64,000 nt of DNA from Azospirillum thermophilum (GTDB lineage: Bacteria > Pseudomonadota > Alphaproteobacteria > Azospirillales > Azospirillaceae), in NCBI RefSeq assembly GCF_003130795.1, contig NZ_CP029357.1:248001-312000 (forward strand), in the 5' to 3' direction. The translations under genes were made by a program, and so were the position numbers. The notes below the pieces were generated by a model. That model was not told the origin of the DNA, ran no database searches, and was given only the letters and a program-made list of their open reading frames with translations. Below, piece after piece: positions 15,908 to 26,420 of the stretch (position 1 is the stretch's first letter; each line of letters begins with the position of its first letter).

Positions 15908-17161
15908 ATGACCCATCCGCACAACCTCGCCGTCAACGGCTCCCGCCTGTGGCAGAGCCTGATGGACATGGCGAAGATCGGCGCTACCGAGAAGGGCGGC
16001 GTCTGCCGCCTCGCCCTCACCGACCTCGACCGCCAGGGCCGCGACCTGTTCGTGCGCTGGTGCGAGGAGGCCGGCTGCACCGTCACCGTCGACCGCATCG
16101 GCAACATCTTCGCCCGCCGCCCCGGCCGCGACGACAGCCTGCCCCCCGTCATCATGGGCAGCCACCTCGACAGCCAGCCGACCGGCGGCAAATATGACGG
16201 CGTCTACGGCGTGCTGGCCGGGCTGGAGGTCGTCCGCAGCCTCAACGACATGGGCTACGTGACCGAGGCGCCGGTGGAGGTCGCGGTCTGGACCAACGAG
16301 GAGGGCTCGCGCTTCGCCCCGGCCATGGTGGCCTCCGGCGTCTTCGCCGGGGTCTTCGACCTGGACTACGGGCTGTCGCGCGCCGACCTCGACGGCCGGA
16401 CGATGGGCGAGGAGCTGGCGCGCATCGGCTATGCCGGCGACGCCCCGGTCGGCGGCCGTCCGGTCGGCGCCTATTTCGAGGCGCACATCGAGCAGGGTCC
16501 GATCCTGGAGGCCGAGGGCAAGACCATCGGCGTCGTCACCGACGCCCAGGGCCAGCGCTGGTACGAGATCACCTTCACCGGGCAGGAGGCCCACGCCGGC
16601 CCCACCCCGATGACCCGCCGCAGGGACGCCCTGCTCGGCGCGGCGCGGGTGGTGGAGGCGGTCAACCGCATCGGCCTGACCTACGGCCCGGCGGCCTGCG
16701 CCACGGTCGGGCTGATGCAGATCCACCCCAACTCGCGCAACGTCATCCCCGGCCGCGTCTTCTTCACCGTCGACTTCCGCCATCCCGACGACGCCATCCT
16801 CGCCGCCATGGACGCCGAACTGCGCGCCGCCGTGGCGGAGACGGCGGCGGCCATCGGGCTGGAGACCGACTTCCGGCAGATCTGGTACTACGCCCCGGTG
16901 AAGTTCGACGCCGCCTGCGTCGCCGCCGTCCGCCAGGGGGTGGAGCGCACCGGCTGTTCCTCGCGCGACATCGTCTCGGGCGCCGGGCACGACGCCTGCT
17001 ACCTCGCCCGCGTGGCGCCGACCGGCATGGTCTTCATCCCCTGCATCGACGGCATCAGCCACAACGAGATCGAGGAGACGACGCCCGAATGGGCGACCGC
17101 CGGCTGCGAGGTGCTGCTGCACGCCGTGCTGGAGCGCGCCAACGCCCCGGCCAGGGGCTGA
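15908..17161 (+). CDS. Zn-dependent amidohydrolase, beta-ureidopropionase / N-carbamoyl-amino-acid hydrolase
   Basis: 417 residues, M20-type dinuclear metallohydrolase. Visible metal ligands are GSHLDSQPTGGKYDGVYGVL (His and Asp), NEEGSRF (Glu-Glu) and a late SHNEIEE; GQEAHAGPTPM marks the dimerisation lid, EAHIEQGP the substrate region. In this neighbourhood it should hydrolyse N-carbamoyl-beta-alanine (or the beta-aminoisobutyrate analogue) to the beta-amino acid, CO2 and ammonia, the third step of the reductive pathway. The family also includes L-carbamoylases and allantoate amidohydrolases, so the assignment leans on preTA and dihydropyrimidinase being adjacent. The ATG at 15908 is 36 bp after preA's stop. 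Confidence 0.9.
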   Translation: MTHPHNLAVNGSRLWQSLMDMAKIGATEKGGVCRLALTDLDRQGRDLFVRWCEEAGCTVTVDRIGNIFARRPGRDDSLPPVIMGSHLDSQPTGGKYDGVYGVLAGLEVVRSLNDMGYVTEAPVEVAVWTNEEGSRFAPAMVASGVFAGVFDLDYGLSRADLDGRTMGEELARIGYAGDAPVGGRPVGAYFEAHIEQGPILEAEGKTIGVVTDAQGQRWYEITFTGQEAHAGPTPMTRRRDALLGAARVVEAVNRIGLTYGPAACATVGLMQIHPNSRNVIPGRVFFTVDFRHPDDAILAAMDAELRAAVAETAAAIGLETDFRQIWYYAPVKFDAACVAAVRQGVERTGCSSRDIVSGAGHDACYLARVAPTGMVFIPCIDGISHNEIEETTPEWATAGCEVLLHAVLERANAPARG

Positions 17162-17253
17162 CCCGCGCGGGACCGGCGGGCCGGGAGATGCGGGGCGGAC
17201 ATGATACTCTGCCGCTCCCCCCTCCGGAGATCACCGGCAACGATGGACCGACC

Positions 17254-17919
17254 ATGGCGACGACGGAAAACACCGATCTTCAGGACACCGCCCCCCAGGG
17301 CCGCATCCGCCGCGAGAACCGCGAGCGCATCCTGAAGGCCGCCGAGCTGGTCTTCGCCGAGGCCGGCCGCGCCGGCGCCACCATGGCCGACATCGCCGAG
17401 CGGGCCGGGCTGCCCAAGGCCAACCTGCACTATTATTTCGGCACCAAGGAGGACCTCTACCGCGCGGTCCTCGACAACATCCTGCGGCTGTGGCTGGCGC
17501 CGATCGACAGCCTGCGGCCCGACGCCGACCCGGCCGCGGCGCTCACCGCCTATGTCGCCGCCAAGATGGAGGCGTCGCGCAGCCGGCCCGCCGCCTCCAA
17601 GGTCTTCGCCAACGAGATCCTGCACGGCGCCGCCCAGGTGCAGGAGTTCCTGGCGAAGGACCTGCGCCGGCTGGTCGACGCCAAGGCGGCGGTGATCGAC
17701 GGCTGGATCGCCGCCGGGCGCATGGCGCCGCTCGATGCCCGGCAGTTCCTCTTCATGATCTGGGCGGTCACCCAGCATTACGCCGACTTCAACGTCCAGG
17801 TCGCCGCCCTTCTCGGCCGGAAGAAGCTGACGCGCTCCGACTTCGACCGCATCACCCGCGAGGTGGTGCGCATGGTCCTGCGCGCCGCCGGCCTGCCCGA
17901 ACCCCCACCGCACCCCTGA
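17254..17919 (+). CDS. TetR-family regulator of pyrimidine catabolism (RutR-like)
   Basis: 221 residues. The TetR DNA-binding domain is at residues ~20-65 (RERILKAAELVFAEAG; MADIAERAGLPKANLHYYFG; TKEDLYRAVL). The C-terminal ligand domain (LWLAPIDSL, ANEILHGAAQVQEFL, MIWAVTQHYADF) resembles that of RutR, the E. coli pyrimidine-responsive repressor. It sits inside the pyrimidine operon between amidohydrolase and dihydropyrimidinase genes, 12 bp before the latter, so autoregulation is likely. The ATG at 17254 (MATTENTD) was chosen because it begins just ahead of the HTH and the other nearby ATG is out of frame. Effector, presumably uracil, thymine or a dihydro derivative, is inferred. Confidence 0.88.
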   Translation: MATTENTDLQDTAPQGRIRRENRERILKAAELVFAEAGRAGATMADIAERAGLPKANLHYYFGTKEDLYRAVLDNILRLWLAPIDSLRPDADPAAALTAYVAAKMEASRSRPAASKVFANEILHGAAQVQEFLAKDLRRLVDAKAAVIDGWIAAGRMAPLDARQFLFMIWAVTQHYADFNVQVAALLGRKKLTRSDFDRITREVVRMVLRAAGLPEPPPHP

Positions 17920-19380
<1,461 letters not shown>

Positions 19381-19394
19381 GGAGCGGTCCCGCC

Positions 19395-19423
19395 GGGACC
19401 CCGGCGCGGTTCGCCGGGGTCCC
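19395..19423. terminator. bidirectional terminator after dihydropyrimidinase
   Basis: Perfect 12-bp stem GGGACCCCGGCG / CGCCGGGGTCCC with the five-base loop CGGTT, between the convergent ends of hydA and the polysaccharide-lyase-like gene. No long T-run, but the stem is very stable and the location is right. Confidence 0.7.
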
Positions 19424-19468
19424 GGAGCGCCGCGGCCGTTCCGGCCGGACGTCCGTCGATTCCGCCTT

Positions 19469-20452
19469 TCAGTCGCCGATCATCCGGCACTGCCCGGCCC
19501 GGCCGAGAACGTCCTCGCACGTCGGCGACCGGACGAAGTCGTCGTAATACAGCGTCCAGACATCGGGCGCGCCGTCACGGTAGGGTCCGAACTTGAAGTA
19601 CTGGTTCCCGCCGAGGCCGGCATCGGCGTGGCCGATCATGCCCTTCACCGTGACGATCCATCTGCCGTTGGCGAAGATCTCGATATGGCCGGTCCCGTCC
19701 GGCCCCGGCTTGGACAGCACGGCGAAATGGATCCAGCCCCCGGCGACATCCGGCAGCTCGTTCCCGCGGTCGATGACCGTGATCTTGTCGGTGCAGCCCG
19801 TGAACCGTTCGGCGTCGGCGGATGCCCAGTCCTTCGGCCGGACCACCAGGGCACGCATCTGGTTCGTTTCCGGCCGCAGCCACACGGGGACCGCCCCGAC
19901 CGGACAGGACCCGCTCCGCGGCGAGACCGGCAGTCCCGGATGATGATTGGTCTCCACGGTGACATAGAGCCGGCCGCCGCTGAAGCGGAACCCCAGATAC
20001 GGGCTGAAATCGCCCTGCGCGCCCGGTCCGATCTCCCGCTTCCACTGGGCGATCAGGTAGCGGTGGTCGTCCGTCGGGATCGGGTCCGCGAACCTGACCG
20101 CGAAGCCGTACCAGACCGGGGTGTCATAGGGGACGCGCAGCGGCGTCTTCTCCCAGATCTCCGCCCGCTCGCTGCAGGTCGGGTGGCCGGCGGGGCAGAG
20201 GGAGCGGACGGTGAGCTTCAATGCGCCGGCCCCGCTGCGCCTGACCTCGCTCTGGAACTCGACGGTGCCCGCGGCCTGCTCGTCGTTCTCCCTGTAATAG
20301 AGCCCCCCTGCCTCCGCGAAGCCCGGGGCGTCGAATCCGTCGCGGAGAACCTGCGCGGCGGCATCGCCCGCCTGCGCCGATGCCGACGCCGGGACGAGGG
20401 CGAGGGCGAGGACCAGGCCCGCCATTGCCGCCAGGAGAAGGGCCTTGGCCAA
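19469..20452 (-). CDS. secreted polysaccharide lyase-like protein (heparin lyase I family fold)
   Basis: 327 residues with a signal peptide (KALLLAAMAGLVLALALVPASASAQA, cleavage near residue 27). The rest resembles the beta-jelly-roll polysaccharide lyase family related to heparin lyase I and glucuronan lyase: early GFDAPGFAEAGGLYYREN, CSERAEIWEKTPLRVPYDTP, the sheet segment WYGFAVRFADPIPTDDHRYL, IAQWKREIG, and a late LGGNQYFKFGPYRDG. It would cleave an acidic polysaccharide in the periplasm or outside the cell. A TTG start at 20452 was chosen because GAGGTGA lies ~10 bases upstream; the first ATG (20425) lacks such a site and would cut the signal peptide short. It is a single gene between a terminator and the histidine kinase. 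Substrate unknown. Confidence 0.75.
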   Translation of the reverse strand: MAKALLLAAMAGLVLALALVPASASAQAGDAAAQVLRDGFDAPGFAEAGGLYYRENDEQAAGTVEFQSEVRRSGAGALKLTVRSLCPAGHPTCSERAEIWEKTPLRVPYDTPVWYGFAVRFADPIPTDDHRYLIAQWKREIGPGAQGDFSPYLGFRFSGGRLYVTVETNHHPGLPVSPRSGSCPVGAVPVWLRPETNQMRALVVRPKDWASADAERFTGCTDKITVIDRGNELPDVAGGWIHFAVLSKPGPDGTGHIEIFANGRWIVTVKGMIGHADAGLGGNQYFKFGPYRDGAPDVWTLYYDDFVRSPTCEDVLGRAGQCRMIGD

Positions 20453-20553
20453 TCGGCAGTCACCTCATTGCACGATCGTCCTCATGATGGCCGAAGGCAG
20501 CGGACGAAGGCAAGACGGGCATCCGGGGGCGGCCGGGCGACCACCCCCCCCGG

Positions 20554-21768
20554 TCAGGCCGGAAAAGTGACGGTCACCACCGCCCCGTTGTCGTTCCGGA
20601 GGACCGCGCTGCCTCTCAACTGCTCGGCGAAGATGTCGATCAGCTTCAGGCCCAGGGAGTTGGAGCCGCGGTCATCGGGAAGCCCCACCCCGTCGTCGCG
20701 GATCGTCAGGCGGTACAGCGTCTGCGGGGCGCTGTGCAGCTCGACGGCGATATGCCCGCGGCGCCCCTGCGGAAAGGCGTATTTCAGGGCGTTGCTCACC
20801 GCCTCGTTGACGATCAGGGCCAGCGGCAGCACCAGATCCGGCCCCCAGAGGATCTCGTCCGCTTCCAGCGACAGCGAGACCTGGTCCGGATCGGCGCTGA
20901 AGGACGTCAGCAGGCCCCGGCACAGCACGTCCAGATACCGGGCGACGTCGATCGTCTGGAACCCCTCCGTCCGGTAGAGCAGCTCATGGACCTCGGCCAG
21001 CCGGGCCAGCCGCCGGCCGGCGCTCTGCAGCGCGTCCTTCACCGTGGCGCTGCTCTCCCCGCTGGCCTGGACCAGCAGCAGCGATTGCGCCGCCTGCAGC
21101 GTGTTCTTGATCCGGTGGTTGACCTCCTTGATCATGAACACCTTCTGCCGGACCAGCTCCTGCTTGTCCTCCAGCGCGGCGCGCAGCACGCCCTCCAGCG
21201 CGGCCCGCCGCTCCACCTCCTCCTTCAACTGCTCGTTCGCCTGCTCAAGCCGCTTCGTCCGGGTCCTCACCCGGCGCTCCAGCTCCTCGGTCAGGCGCCG
21301 CAGCCGCTCCTCGGTCAGCTTGCGGTGCGTGATGTCGATGAAGGAGGAGAAGTGCTGGACGATCCGCCCCTGGTCGTCCTTGACCGGGCTGACCTGCTGC
21401 GCCACCCAGATGGCGGTGCCGGACTTGGTGTAGAACTGCACCTCGATGTTGATGCTCCGCCGGGCGCCGAGCGCGGTGTCGATCGCGTCGGCGACCTCGG
21501 GGTCGGTGTTCTCGCCGCCGAGAAAATGGTAGTTCTGCCCCAGCACCTCGTCCCGCTCATAGCCGCACATCTCCAGGAAGGCGGCGTTGGCGTAGATGAT
21601 GGGATTGTTGGCGAGGGTCGGGTCGGTGACCACCATCGGCATGCGCGTCGCCTCGACGGCGGCGACGAACGGCCCGCCCTGCCGCTCCAGCAGCTCGATC
21701 CTGTCCTGCGCCTCCTGCTGTGCGTGTCCCGTGTTGCGCTGCTGCTTCTGCTGACCCGGCTCTATCAT
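20554..21768 (-). CDS. LOV-like PAS sensor histidine kinase (HisKA_2 / HATPase)
   Basis: 404 residues, no membrane segment, so cytosolic. An N-terminal PAS domain (~35-150) has the LOV layout: NAAFLEMCGYERDEVLGQN, then YHFLGGENTDP, FYTKSGTAIWVAQQVSPVKD and a closing FIDITHRK. At the position of the photoactive cysteine (consensus GxNCRFL) it has Tyr80 (GQNYHFL). A coiled coil (~150-205) leads to a HisKA_2 box with His218 in KEVNHRIKNTLQ, then ATPase N-box NEAVSNALKYAFP and G-box DDGVGLP. Kinases of this class phosphorylate response regulators, often in general stress or light pathways. No response regulator is adjacent. Without the cysteine, classical LOV photochemistry is not expected; the signal is unknown. 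Confidence 0.85.
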   Translation of the reverse strand: MIEPGQQKQQRNTGHAQQEAQDRIELLERQGGPFVAAVEATRMPMVVTDPTLANNPIIYANAAFLEMCGYERDEVLGQNYHFLGGENTDPEVADAIDTALGARRSINIEVQFYTKSGTAIWVAQQVSPVKDDQGRIVQHFSSFIDITHRKLTEERLRRLTEELERRVRTRTKRLEQANEQLKEEVERRAALEGVLRAALEDKQELVRQKVFMIKEVNHRIKNTLQAAQSLLLVQASGESSATVKDALQSAGRRLARLAEVHELLYRTEGFQTIDVARYLDVLCRGLLTSFSADPDQVSLSLEADEILWGPDLVLPLALIVNEAVSNALKYAFPQGRRGHIAVELHSAPQTLYRLTIRDDGVGLPDDRGSNSLGLKLIDIFAEQLRGSAVLRNDNGAVVTVTFPA

Positions 21769-21943
21769 GGTACGGTCCCCCGTCTCATCGCATGGGCCTC
21801 AACAGGGATGACCGGCCTTTTTCGCCAAGCGCAGCGCCGATCCCTGCCCGGCCTCGCCCCGCGCCCGTTTTCTCCGTCCATTGCTAGGTATGAAGTCCTG
21901 GCGCATACTCCCTCCGCCACCGCCAGCAGAGGGAGCCGCCGCC

Positions 21944-22414
21944 ATGACCGTCGCTCTCGGCTTCCGCAGGGGCAAATCCTGCATCCCGCGCGACCGCACG
22001 CAGGGGCTGGCGGCGCTGGGATTCGCCGGCCTCCTGCTCGCCGACGCCTGGGAGCGCTGCGACCCGCGCTGCCTCGACAGTTCGGTGACCCGCTTCGGCC
22101 GGCCGGGCCGGGCGCCGCGCTCCGGGCCGGACGCGCTGGCCGACCTGCCCGCCGAGCCCGATCCCGAGGACGGCCCCCAGTCCGCAAACAACGGCACCCG
22201 GCTGGTTCCCCGCTCGCCGATTCCCGACTCCACCTGGGCGGCGGTCGCCCGGCTGATCGCCGCCGGCTATTCCCCGACCGAGGCCGGCGCCCGCCTCGGC
22301 CTGCACCGCACCACCATCTGGGGGCGTGGCAGGAGCACCGCGGCTTCCGCCTGCGCGTCTATTGGGAATATTGTTCGCTGGTGCGCGAGGCGCGCGCCCG
22401 GCTGCGGGCGCTGA
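21944..22414 (+). pseudogene. helix-turn-helix hypothetical protein, frame broken at a G-run
   Basis: Starts at ATG 21944 with GAGGGAG upstream (MTVALGFRRGKSCIPRDRTQ). The recognisable part is a helix-turn-helix, TWAAVARLIAAGYSPTEAGA then RLGLHRTTIW, at residues ~97-125. At 22320-22324 a run of five G shifts the frame; adding one G joins it to AWQEHRGFRLRVYWEYCSLV and REARARLRALNALVAPSW in the next frame, a smooth continuation. As written, the protein ends in unrelated residues at 22414. After repair the frame stays open past the convergent kinase gene, so the true C-terminus is unresolved and a second error may exist. The function is unknown; the HTH pattern is of the kind in transposase- or terminase-like DNA-binding proteins. 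Confidence 0.6.
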
Positions 22415-22470
22415 ACGCCCTGGTCGCCCCCTCCTGGACGCTTCCCCCGGAGGACGGCGGCCCGCGAAAC

Positions 22471-22515
22471 GGCACATCGGGCAATGGCACATCGGGCAAT
22501 GGCACATCGGGCGAC
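22471..22515 (+). repeat. 15-bp tandem repeat, three units
   Basis: GGCACATCGGGCAAT repeated at 22471, 22486 and 22501 (last unit ends GGCGAC), plus a partial fourth GGCAC. In the restored frame of the HTH gene it encodes Gly-Thr-Ser-Gly-Asn repeats, a flexible linker. Length is a multiple of three, so copy-number change would not shift the frame. Confidence 0.9.
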
Positions 22516-22532
22516 GGCACGGGGCGGCCCGA

Positions 22533-22634
22533 TTGTGCATCCCCTGCACAACGGCCGGCCGCGCCGCCTGCCGCCAAACCCTTGTCCGGCAAGGACGAAG
22601 CGGCGATGTCACCCGTTGTGCAGCAAAGTGTCAC
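22533..22634 (+). ncRNA. three-hairpin dispersed element, copy C
   Basis: A ~102-nt element with hairpin 1 TTGTGCA(tcccc)TGCACAA at 22533-22551 (perfect 7 bp), hairpin 2 CCTTG(tccgg)CAAGG at 22580-22594 (perfect 5 bp), and hairpin 3 GTGCA(gcaaag)TG-T-CAC at 22618-22634 with a bulged T. Copies at 32946-33051 and 53542-53649 have the same order, near-identical spacing between hairpins 2 and 3, and stem changes that keep pairing. It lies between the broken HTH gene and the 3' end of the kinase gene. Whether it is transcribed is unknown; calling it RNA is inference from the covariation. Confidence 0.5.
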
Positions 22635-22723
22635 CGCCCGACGCGCCCAACGCCGCACCGCCACCGCCGGCTCAGACCGCCGGGGGGTCCGGCCGGGCGC
22701 ACCCGTCCCGCCGGCTCCTCCGC

Positions 22724-24355
22724 TCACACGCCGGACATCAGCGCCCGGTAGGCCATCTGGTCCTCGTACATGCGGTGGAACACCGCGTATTTCGCGCGGT
22801 GGAAGGCCGCGGCGCCCGCCGCCGGCTCGATGCTGCGGCCGGCCCGCGTCATGGCGGCCATCGCTTCGGTCACCGTGGGGAAGGCCCCGCCGGCCACCGC
22901 CCCCAGGATGGCGGAGCCGAGCAGCACGGCCTCCGGCTCCTCCGGCAGGACGAAGCGGCAGCCGGTGGCGTCGGCATGTTCCCGCAGGAACACCGGATTC
23001 TTGGTGCCGCCGCCGCAGACCAGGATGGTGTCGATGCCGTATCCCCGGGCGTTCAGCGCCTCCACGATGTGGCGCGTGCCGTAGGCGACCGCCTGGATGG
23101 TGGCGAGGTACAGCAGGGCCAGCTCGTCCAGCTCGTCCGACAGCCGCAGGCCGGAGATCATGCCGCGCAGCGTGGCGTCGGCGCGGGGGGAGCGGTTGCC
23201 GTGGAAGTCCGGCATCACGTGCAGCTCCCGCGTCAGCGCCGCCGGCACCGGTCCGCCGGCCGCCGCGGCCAGGGCGTCGAGCCGGCCGTTCAGCAGCTCG
23301 TACACCGTGCGTCCTCCGCGCGCCGCCTCGGCCGCCGCCTCGGCGCCGCGGGCATGGCTGGCGATCACGTGGTCGATCAGGGCGCCGGTCGCCGACTGGC
23401 CGCCCTCGTTCAGCCACAGCCCCGGCACCATGGCCGAGAAGTAGGGGCCCCAGACGCCGGGGACGAAGCGCGGCTCCTGCGACACCGCCATGTGGCAGCT
23501 CGACGTTCCGCCGATCAGCGCCAGCCGGCGCCCGAAGTCGGACGTGCAGCCGGGCACCGCCGCGCCGATCACCCCCACCCCGCCGGCGTGGGCGTCGATC
23601 AGCGAGGTGCCGACCGGCGTCCCCGGCGGCAGGCCCAGCTCCGCCGCGGCCGCCGCCGACAGCCCCCGCCCCACCGGGCGGGCGATCGGCAGCACCTCGG
23701 TGCCAATGCGGGCGAAGCCCTCGTCGGCGAGGTCGCCCAGCCCGATCGAGCGGAAGTAGCCCTCGTCCCACCGCCCCTCGTGGCCGAGGTAGGTCCATTT
23801 GCAGACGGTCGAACACAGCGAGCGCGAGGCGGCCCCGGTCGCCCGCCAGGTCAGGAAGTCGGGCAGGTCGAAGACATGCGCCGCCCGGCTCCAGGCCTGC
23901 GGCAGCCGTTCCTTCAGCCACAGCAGCTTGGGCGTCTGCATCTCCGGCGAGATCCGGCCGCCGACATAGCGCAGGACCTCATGGCCCAGCGCGTTGATCC
24001 GGTCGGCCTGGGCGATGGCCCGGTGGTCCATCCAGACGATGACGTTCTGCGCGTCGTCGCCGGTCGGGCTGACCGACACCGGCCGGCCGGCCGCGTCCAG
24101 CACGACCAGCGAGCAGGTGGCGTCGAAGCCGATGCCGGCCACCCGGTCCGCCGGGCCGGCCGCCGCCAGCGCCTGCCGCGCCGCCGCGACCACCGCCTGC
24201 CAGATGTCGTCGGACGACTGCTCGGCGAAGTCGGGCTCCGGGTGCCACATCCGGATCCCGCGGCTGGCGCTGGCGATGCGCCGTCCGCTCAGGTCGAACA
24301 GCCCGGCCCGCGCGCTGCCGGTGCCGACGTCGATGCCGAGGACGAGGTCAGCCAT
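22724..24355 (-). CDS. FGGY-family pentulose kinase (D-ribulokinase type)
   Basis: 543 residues, the usual length of the FGGY pentulose kinase subgroup that includes D-ribulokinases. Two actin-like domains: the N-terminal ATP-fold phosphate loop [19 protein letters not shown], the catalytic region [13 protein letters not shown], the [20 protein letters not shown] segment, [16 protein letters not shown], and C-terminal [19 protein letters not shown]. It phosphorylates a ketopentose, or polyol, in the cytoplasm. It is the last gene of the deo-type operon, 18 bp after the ribokinase-like gene. Two sugar kinases in one operon suggests that more than one sugar enters, or that an aldose is isomerised first; no isomerase is present. 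Confidence 0.87.
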   Translation of the reverse strand: MADLVLGIDVGTGSARAGLFDLSGRRIASASRGIRMWHPEPDFAEQSSDDIWQAVVAAARQALAAAGPADRVAGIGFDATCSLVVLDAAGRPVSVSPTGDDAQNVIVWMDHRAIAQADRINALGHEVLRYVGGRISPEMQTPKLLWLKERLPQAWSRAAHVFDLPDFLTWRATGAASRSLCSTVCKWTYLGHEGRWDEGYFRSIGLGDLADEGFARIGTEVLPIARPVGRGLSAAAAAELGLPPGTPVGTSLIDAHAGGVGVIGAAVPGCTSDFGRRLALIGGTSSCHMAVSQEPRFVPGVWGPYFSAMVPGLWLNEGGQSATGALIDHVIASHARGAEAAAEAARGGRTVYELLNGRLDALAAAAGGPVPAALTRELHVMPDFHGNRSPRADATLRGMISGLRLSDELDELALLYLATIQAVAYGTRHIVEALNARGYGIDTILVCGGGTKNPVFLREHADATGCRFVLPEEPEAVLLGSAILGAVAGGAFPTVTEAMAAMTRAGRSIEPAAGAAAFHRAKYAVFHRMYEDQMAYRALMSGV

Positions 24356-24373
24356 GGTCGGTCCCTCCCCGGG

Positions 24374-25309
24374 TCACGCCGCGCCGTCGACCTTGCGGCA
24401 GAAGGCCTCGAACTCCGCCGCCGTGGCGTAGGACTTCTGGGTGCCCGGCCGGGTGATCGAATCGGCGGCGTAGCGGACGGCCTTGTCCAGGGCGGCCGTC
24501 AGGTCGCCGGTCAGGGAGTAGTAGCGGGAGAAGCTGCCGATGAAGGCGTCCCCCGCCCCGGTGGTGTCGACCGGCGTCACCTTGACCGGGGCGATGCGGC
24601 TGCACCGGTCGGCGGTCACCAGCAGCGCGCCGCGCCCGCCCATGGTGACGATGACCGTGCGGATGCCCTTGGCGACCAGCGACCGGGCGGCGGCGACCAC
24701 CGCCTCCTCGCCGTCGACCGGCATGCCGGACAGGATGGCCAGCTCCGTCTCGTTGGGGACGAGGAAGCTCAGGGTCCGGATCCGCTCGATGTCGAGGTCG
24801 GCACAGGCCGGGGCCGGGTTCAGCAGCGTCTCGATGCCGTTGGCGGCGCCGAAGGCGATGGTGTGGTAGACCGTCTCCAGCGGCACTTCGAGCTGCATGG
24901 TGATCAGGCCGCAGCGCTTCAGGTCGGCCGCGGCCCGGTCCACGTCGGCCGGGCTCAGCATGGCGTTGGCACCCTTGATGATCAGGATGCTGTTCTCGCC
25001 CGACGGCTCCACGAAGATCGGGGCGACGCCGCTGGAGGTCCCCGGCACCCGCTCGACATGCCGGGTGTCGATGCCGTGTTTGGCGAGGTTGGCGATGGTG
25101 GTGTCGGCGAAGGGGTCGTCCCCCACCTTCGTCACCATCAGCACCTCGGCCCCCAGCTTGGCCGCCGCGACCGCCTGGTTGGCTCCCTTGCCGCCGCAGC
25201 CCATCTCGAAGCGCGGCGCCTCGACCGTCTCGCCGCGGTCGGGCATGCGGGTGACGTAGGTGATCAGGTCCACCATGTTGCTGCCGACGACGGCGATGGG
25301 CTTGGACAT
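24374..25309 (-). CDS. PfkB-family sugar kinase, ribokinase / deoxyribokinase
   Basis: 311 residues. PfkB signatures: N-terminal VVGSNMVDLITYVTRMPDRG with the di-glycine substrate loop MGCGGKGANQAVAAAKLGAE, and the C-terminal DTTGAGDAFIGSFSRYYSL with catalytic Asp and anion-hole GAGD. Overall pattern is ribokinase (RbsK), which also includes the deoxyribokinase DeoK. Because the operon carries deoxyribose-phosphate aldolase and DeoR, 2-deoxyribose is the favoured substrate, giving deoxyribose-5-P for DeoC; ribose is the alternative. Located between the DUF4432 gene and the FGGY kinase with short gaps. Confidence 0.88.
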   Translation of the reverse strand: MSKPIAVVGSNMVDLITYVTRMPDRGETVEAPRFEMGCGGKGANQAVAAAKLGAEVLMVTKVGDDPFADTTIANLAKHGIDTRHVERVPGTSSGVAPIFVEPSGENSILIIKGANAMLSPADVDRAAADLKRCGLITMQLEVPLETVYHTIAFGAANGIETLLNPAPACADLDIERIRTLSFLVPNETELAILSGMPVDGEEAVVAAARSLVAKGIRTVIVTMGGRGALLVTADRCSRIAPVKVTPVDTTGAGDAFIGSFSRYYSLTGDLTAALDKAVRYAADSITRPGTQKSYATAAEFEAFCRKVDGAA

Positions 25310-25324
25310 AGCGGGTACTCCGGG

Positions 25325-26399
25325 TCAGTAGGAGGCGATGGCCTGGGCGGTGCGCTCCGCCTCCGCGGCGGTCAGGTAGCCGAGGCGGACGGCGAAGTCG
25401 GCCCGGCCGCCCGGCGGCAGGCTGCGGACATGGCCCTTGCGCTTCTCGGCCAGATAGCCTTCCGGCTCGCAGGTCGACGGCAGGGCGAAGGCGGCGACCT
25501 TCTGGTCGGCGTTGCACAGCACCCAGCGGACGGTGTGCGGGAAGACCGCGGGGTCGTAGGCGATGGCGAAGCCGTCCCCTCGCGCCGCCGCATCATCACC
25601 CGGGTCAGCCCGTCCGGGCCGGCCTTCAGGCCGCGGACGTAGAAGACCTGTTCGGGGTTGTAGCGGGCCGGCTCGTCCAGCACCTCCATGACGGCCGGGT
25701 CGCGGGCCAGCTCGTCGAGCAGGGCGAGGTAGTCGGGCGTCGGGCGGACATGGCCGGGCACCGCGGTGCGGACCACCGTCGCCTGCGGCGTGTAGGGCGC
25801 CGGCTGGACGATGCGGGCGCCCTCGGCGAAGGCGAAGTTGACGTGGCACATGTACATCAGGTCCATGGGATCGCCCGCCAGGTTCTCCACCGCCATGGCG
25901 ATGTCGAACTGGCTCTCCCCGCCCGCAGCGTGACGGACGGGCGGGCGACGTAATGGGCGCCGAAGCCCATGACATACTCCCGGTGGCCGGTCAGCCGCAG
26001 GAAAGGGCCCTGCCCGTCCTCCCCGGCCTCGATCGCCGCACCGTCCATCGGGGCGCAGGGCATCTCGCCGTGCAGGGGGTGGCTGTCCTCGGGCGACGGG
26101 CAGCCGTTCGCCAGCAGGCCGCTGTGGAAGGCGAAGCAGCCGTAGGTCCCGACGATCACGTCGGCCGGGCGCGGCATGGAGAACATGTTGGCCATGGTCA
26201 GGTCGACCCCGTCGAAGACGGCGTCCCAGACCATCTGGCCCATGTAGGGCAGGATCACCAGATGCCCGCGGGCGTTGGCGAGCCGCACCGCCTCGATGCC
26301 GCTCTCATAGCGGAACAGGCTGGCGGTCAGCCCGCCATGGCCCAGCAGCTCGCGCTCGGCCTCGGCGAAGAATCTCTTGTGCAGGGTCACCCGTGCCAT
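25325..26399 (-). pseudogene. aldose 1-epimerase-like DUF4432 protein, two frame breaks
   Basis: If two single-base losses are repaired, this is a 358-residue protein. Frame 1 starts MARVTLHKRFFAEAERELLG and has the galactose-mutarotase-type LVILPYMGQMVWDAVFDGVD and MPRPADVIVGTYGCFAFHSG. It breaks at the C4 run 25917-25920 (G4 on the coding strand; one more G gives AGESQFDIAMAVENLAGDPM) and again at C4 25576-25579 (one more G gives REGDGFAIAYDPAVFPHTVR). The last segment ends AERTAQAIASY. DUF4432 proteins accompany deoxyribose and pentose operons and are thought to interconvert anomers, as DeoM/DeoX genes do in enterobacteria. Both breaks look like homopolymer undercalls, so the gene is probably intact. 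Confidence 0.8.
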
Positions 26400-26420
26400 C
26401 GTTGCCTCCGGGTCCTTGGG

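Noticed and set aside
20554..21768. Functional blue-light LOV photoreceptor
   Set aside because: The adduct-forming cysteine is replaced by Tyr80, so classical photochemistry is not expected; kept only as LOV-like.
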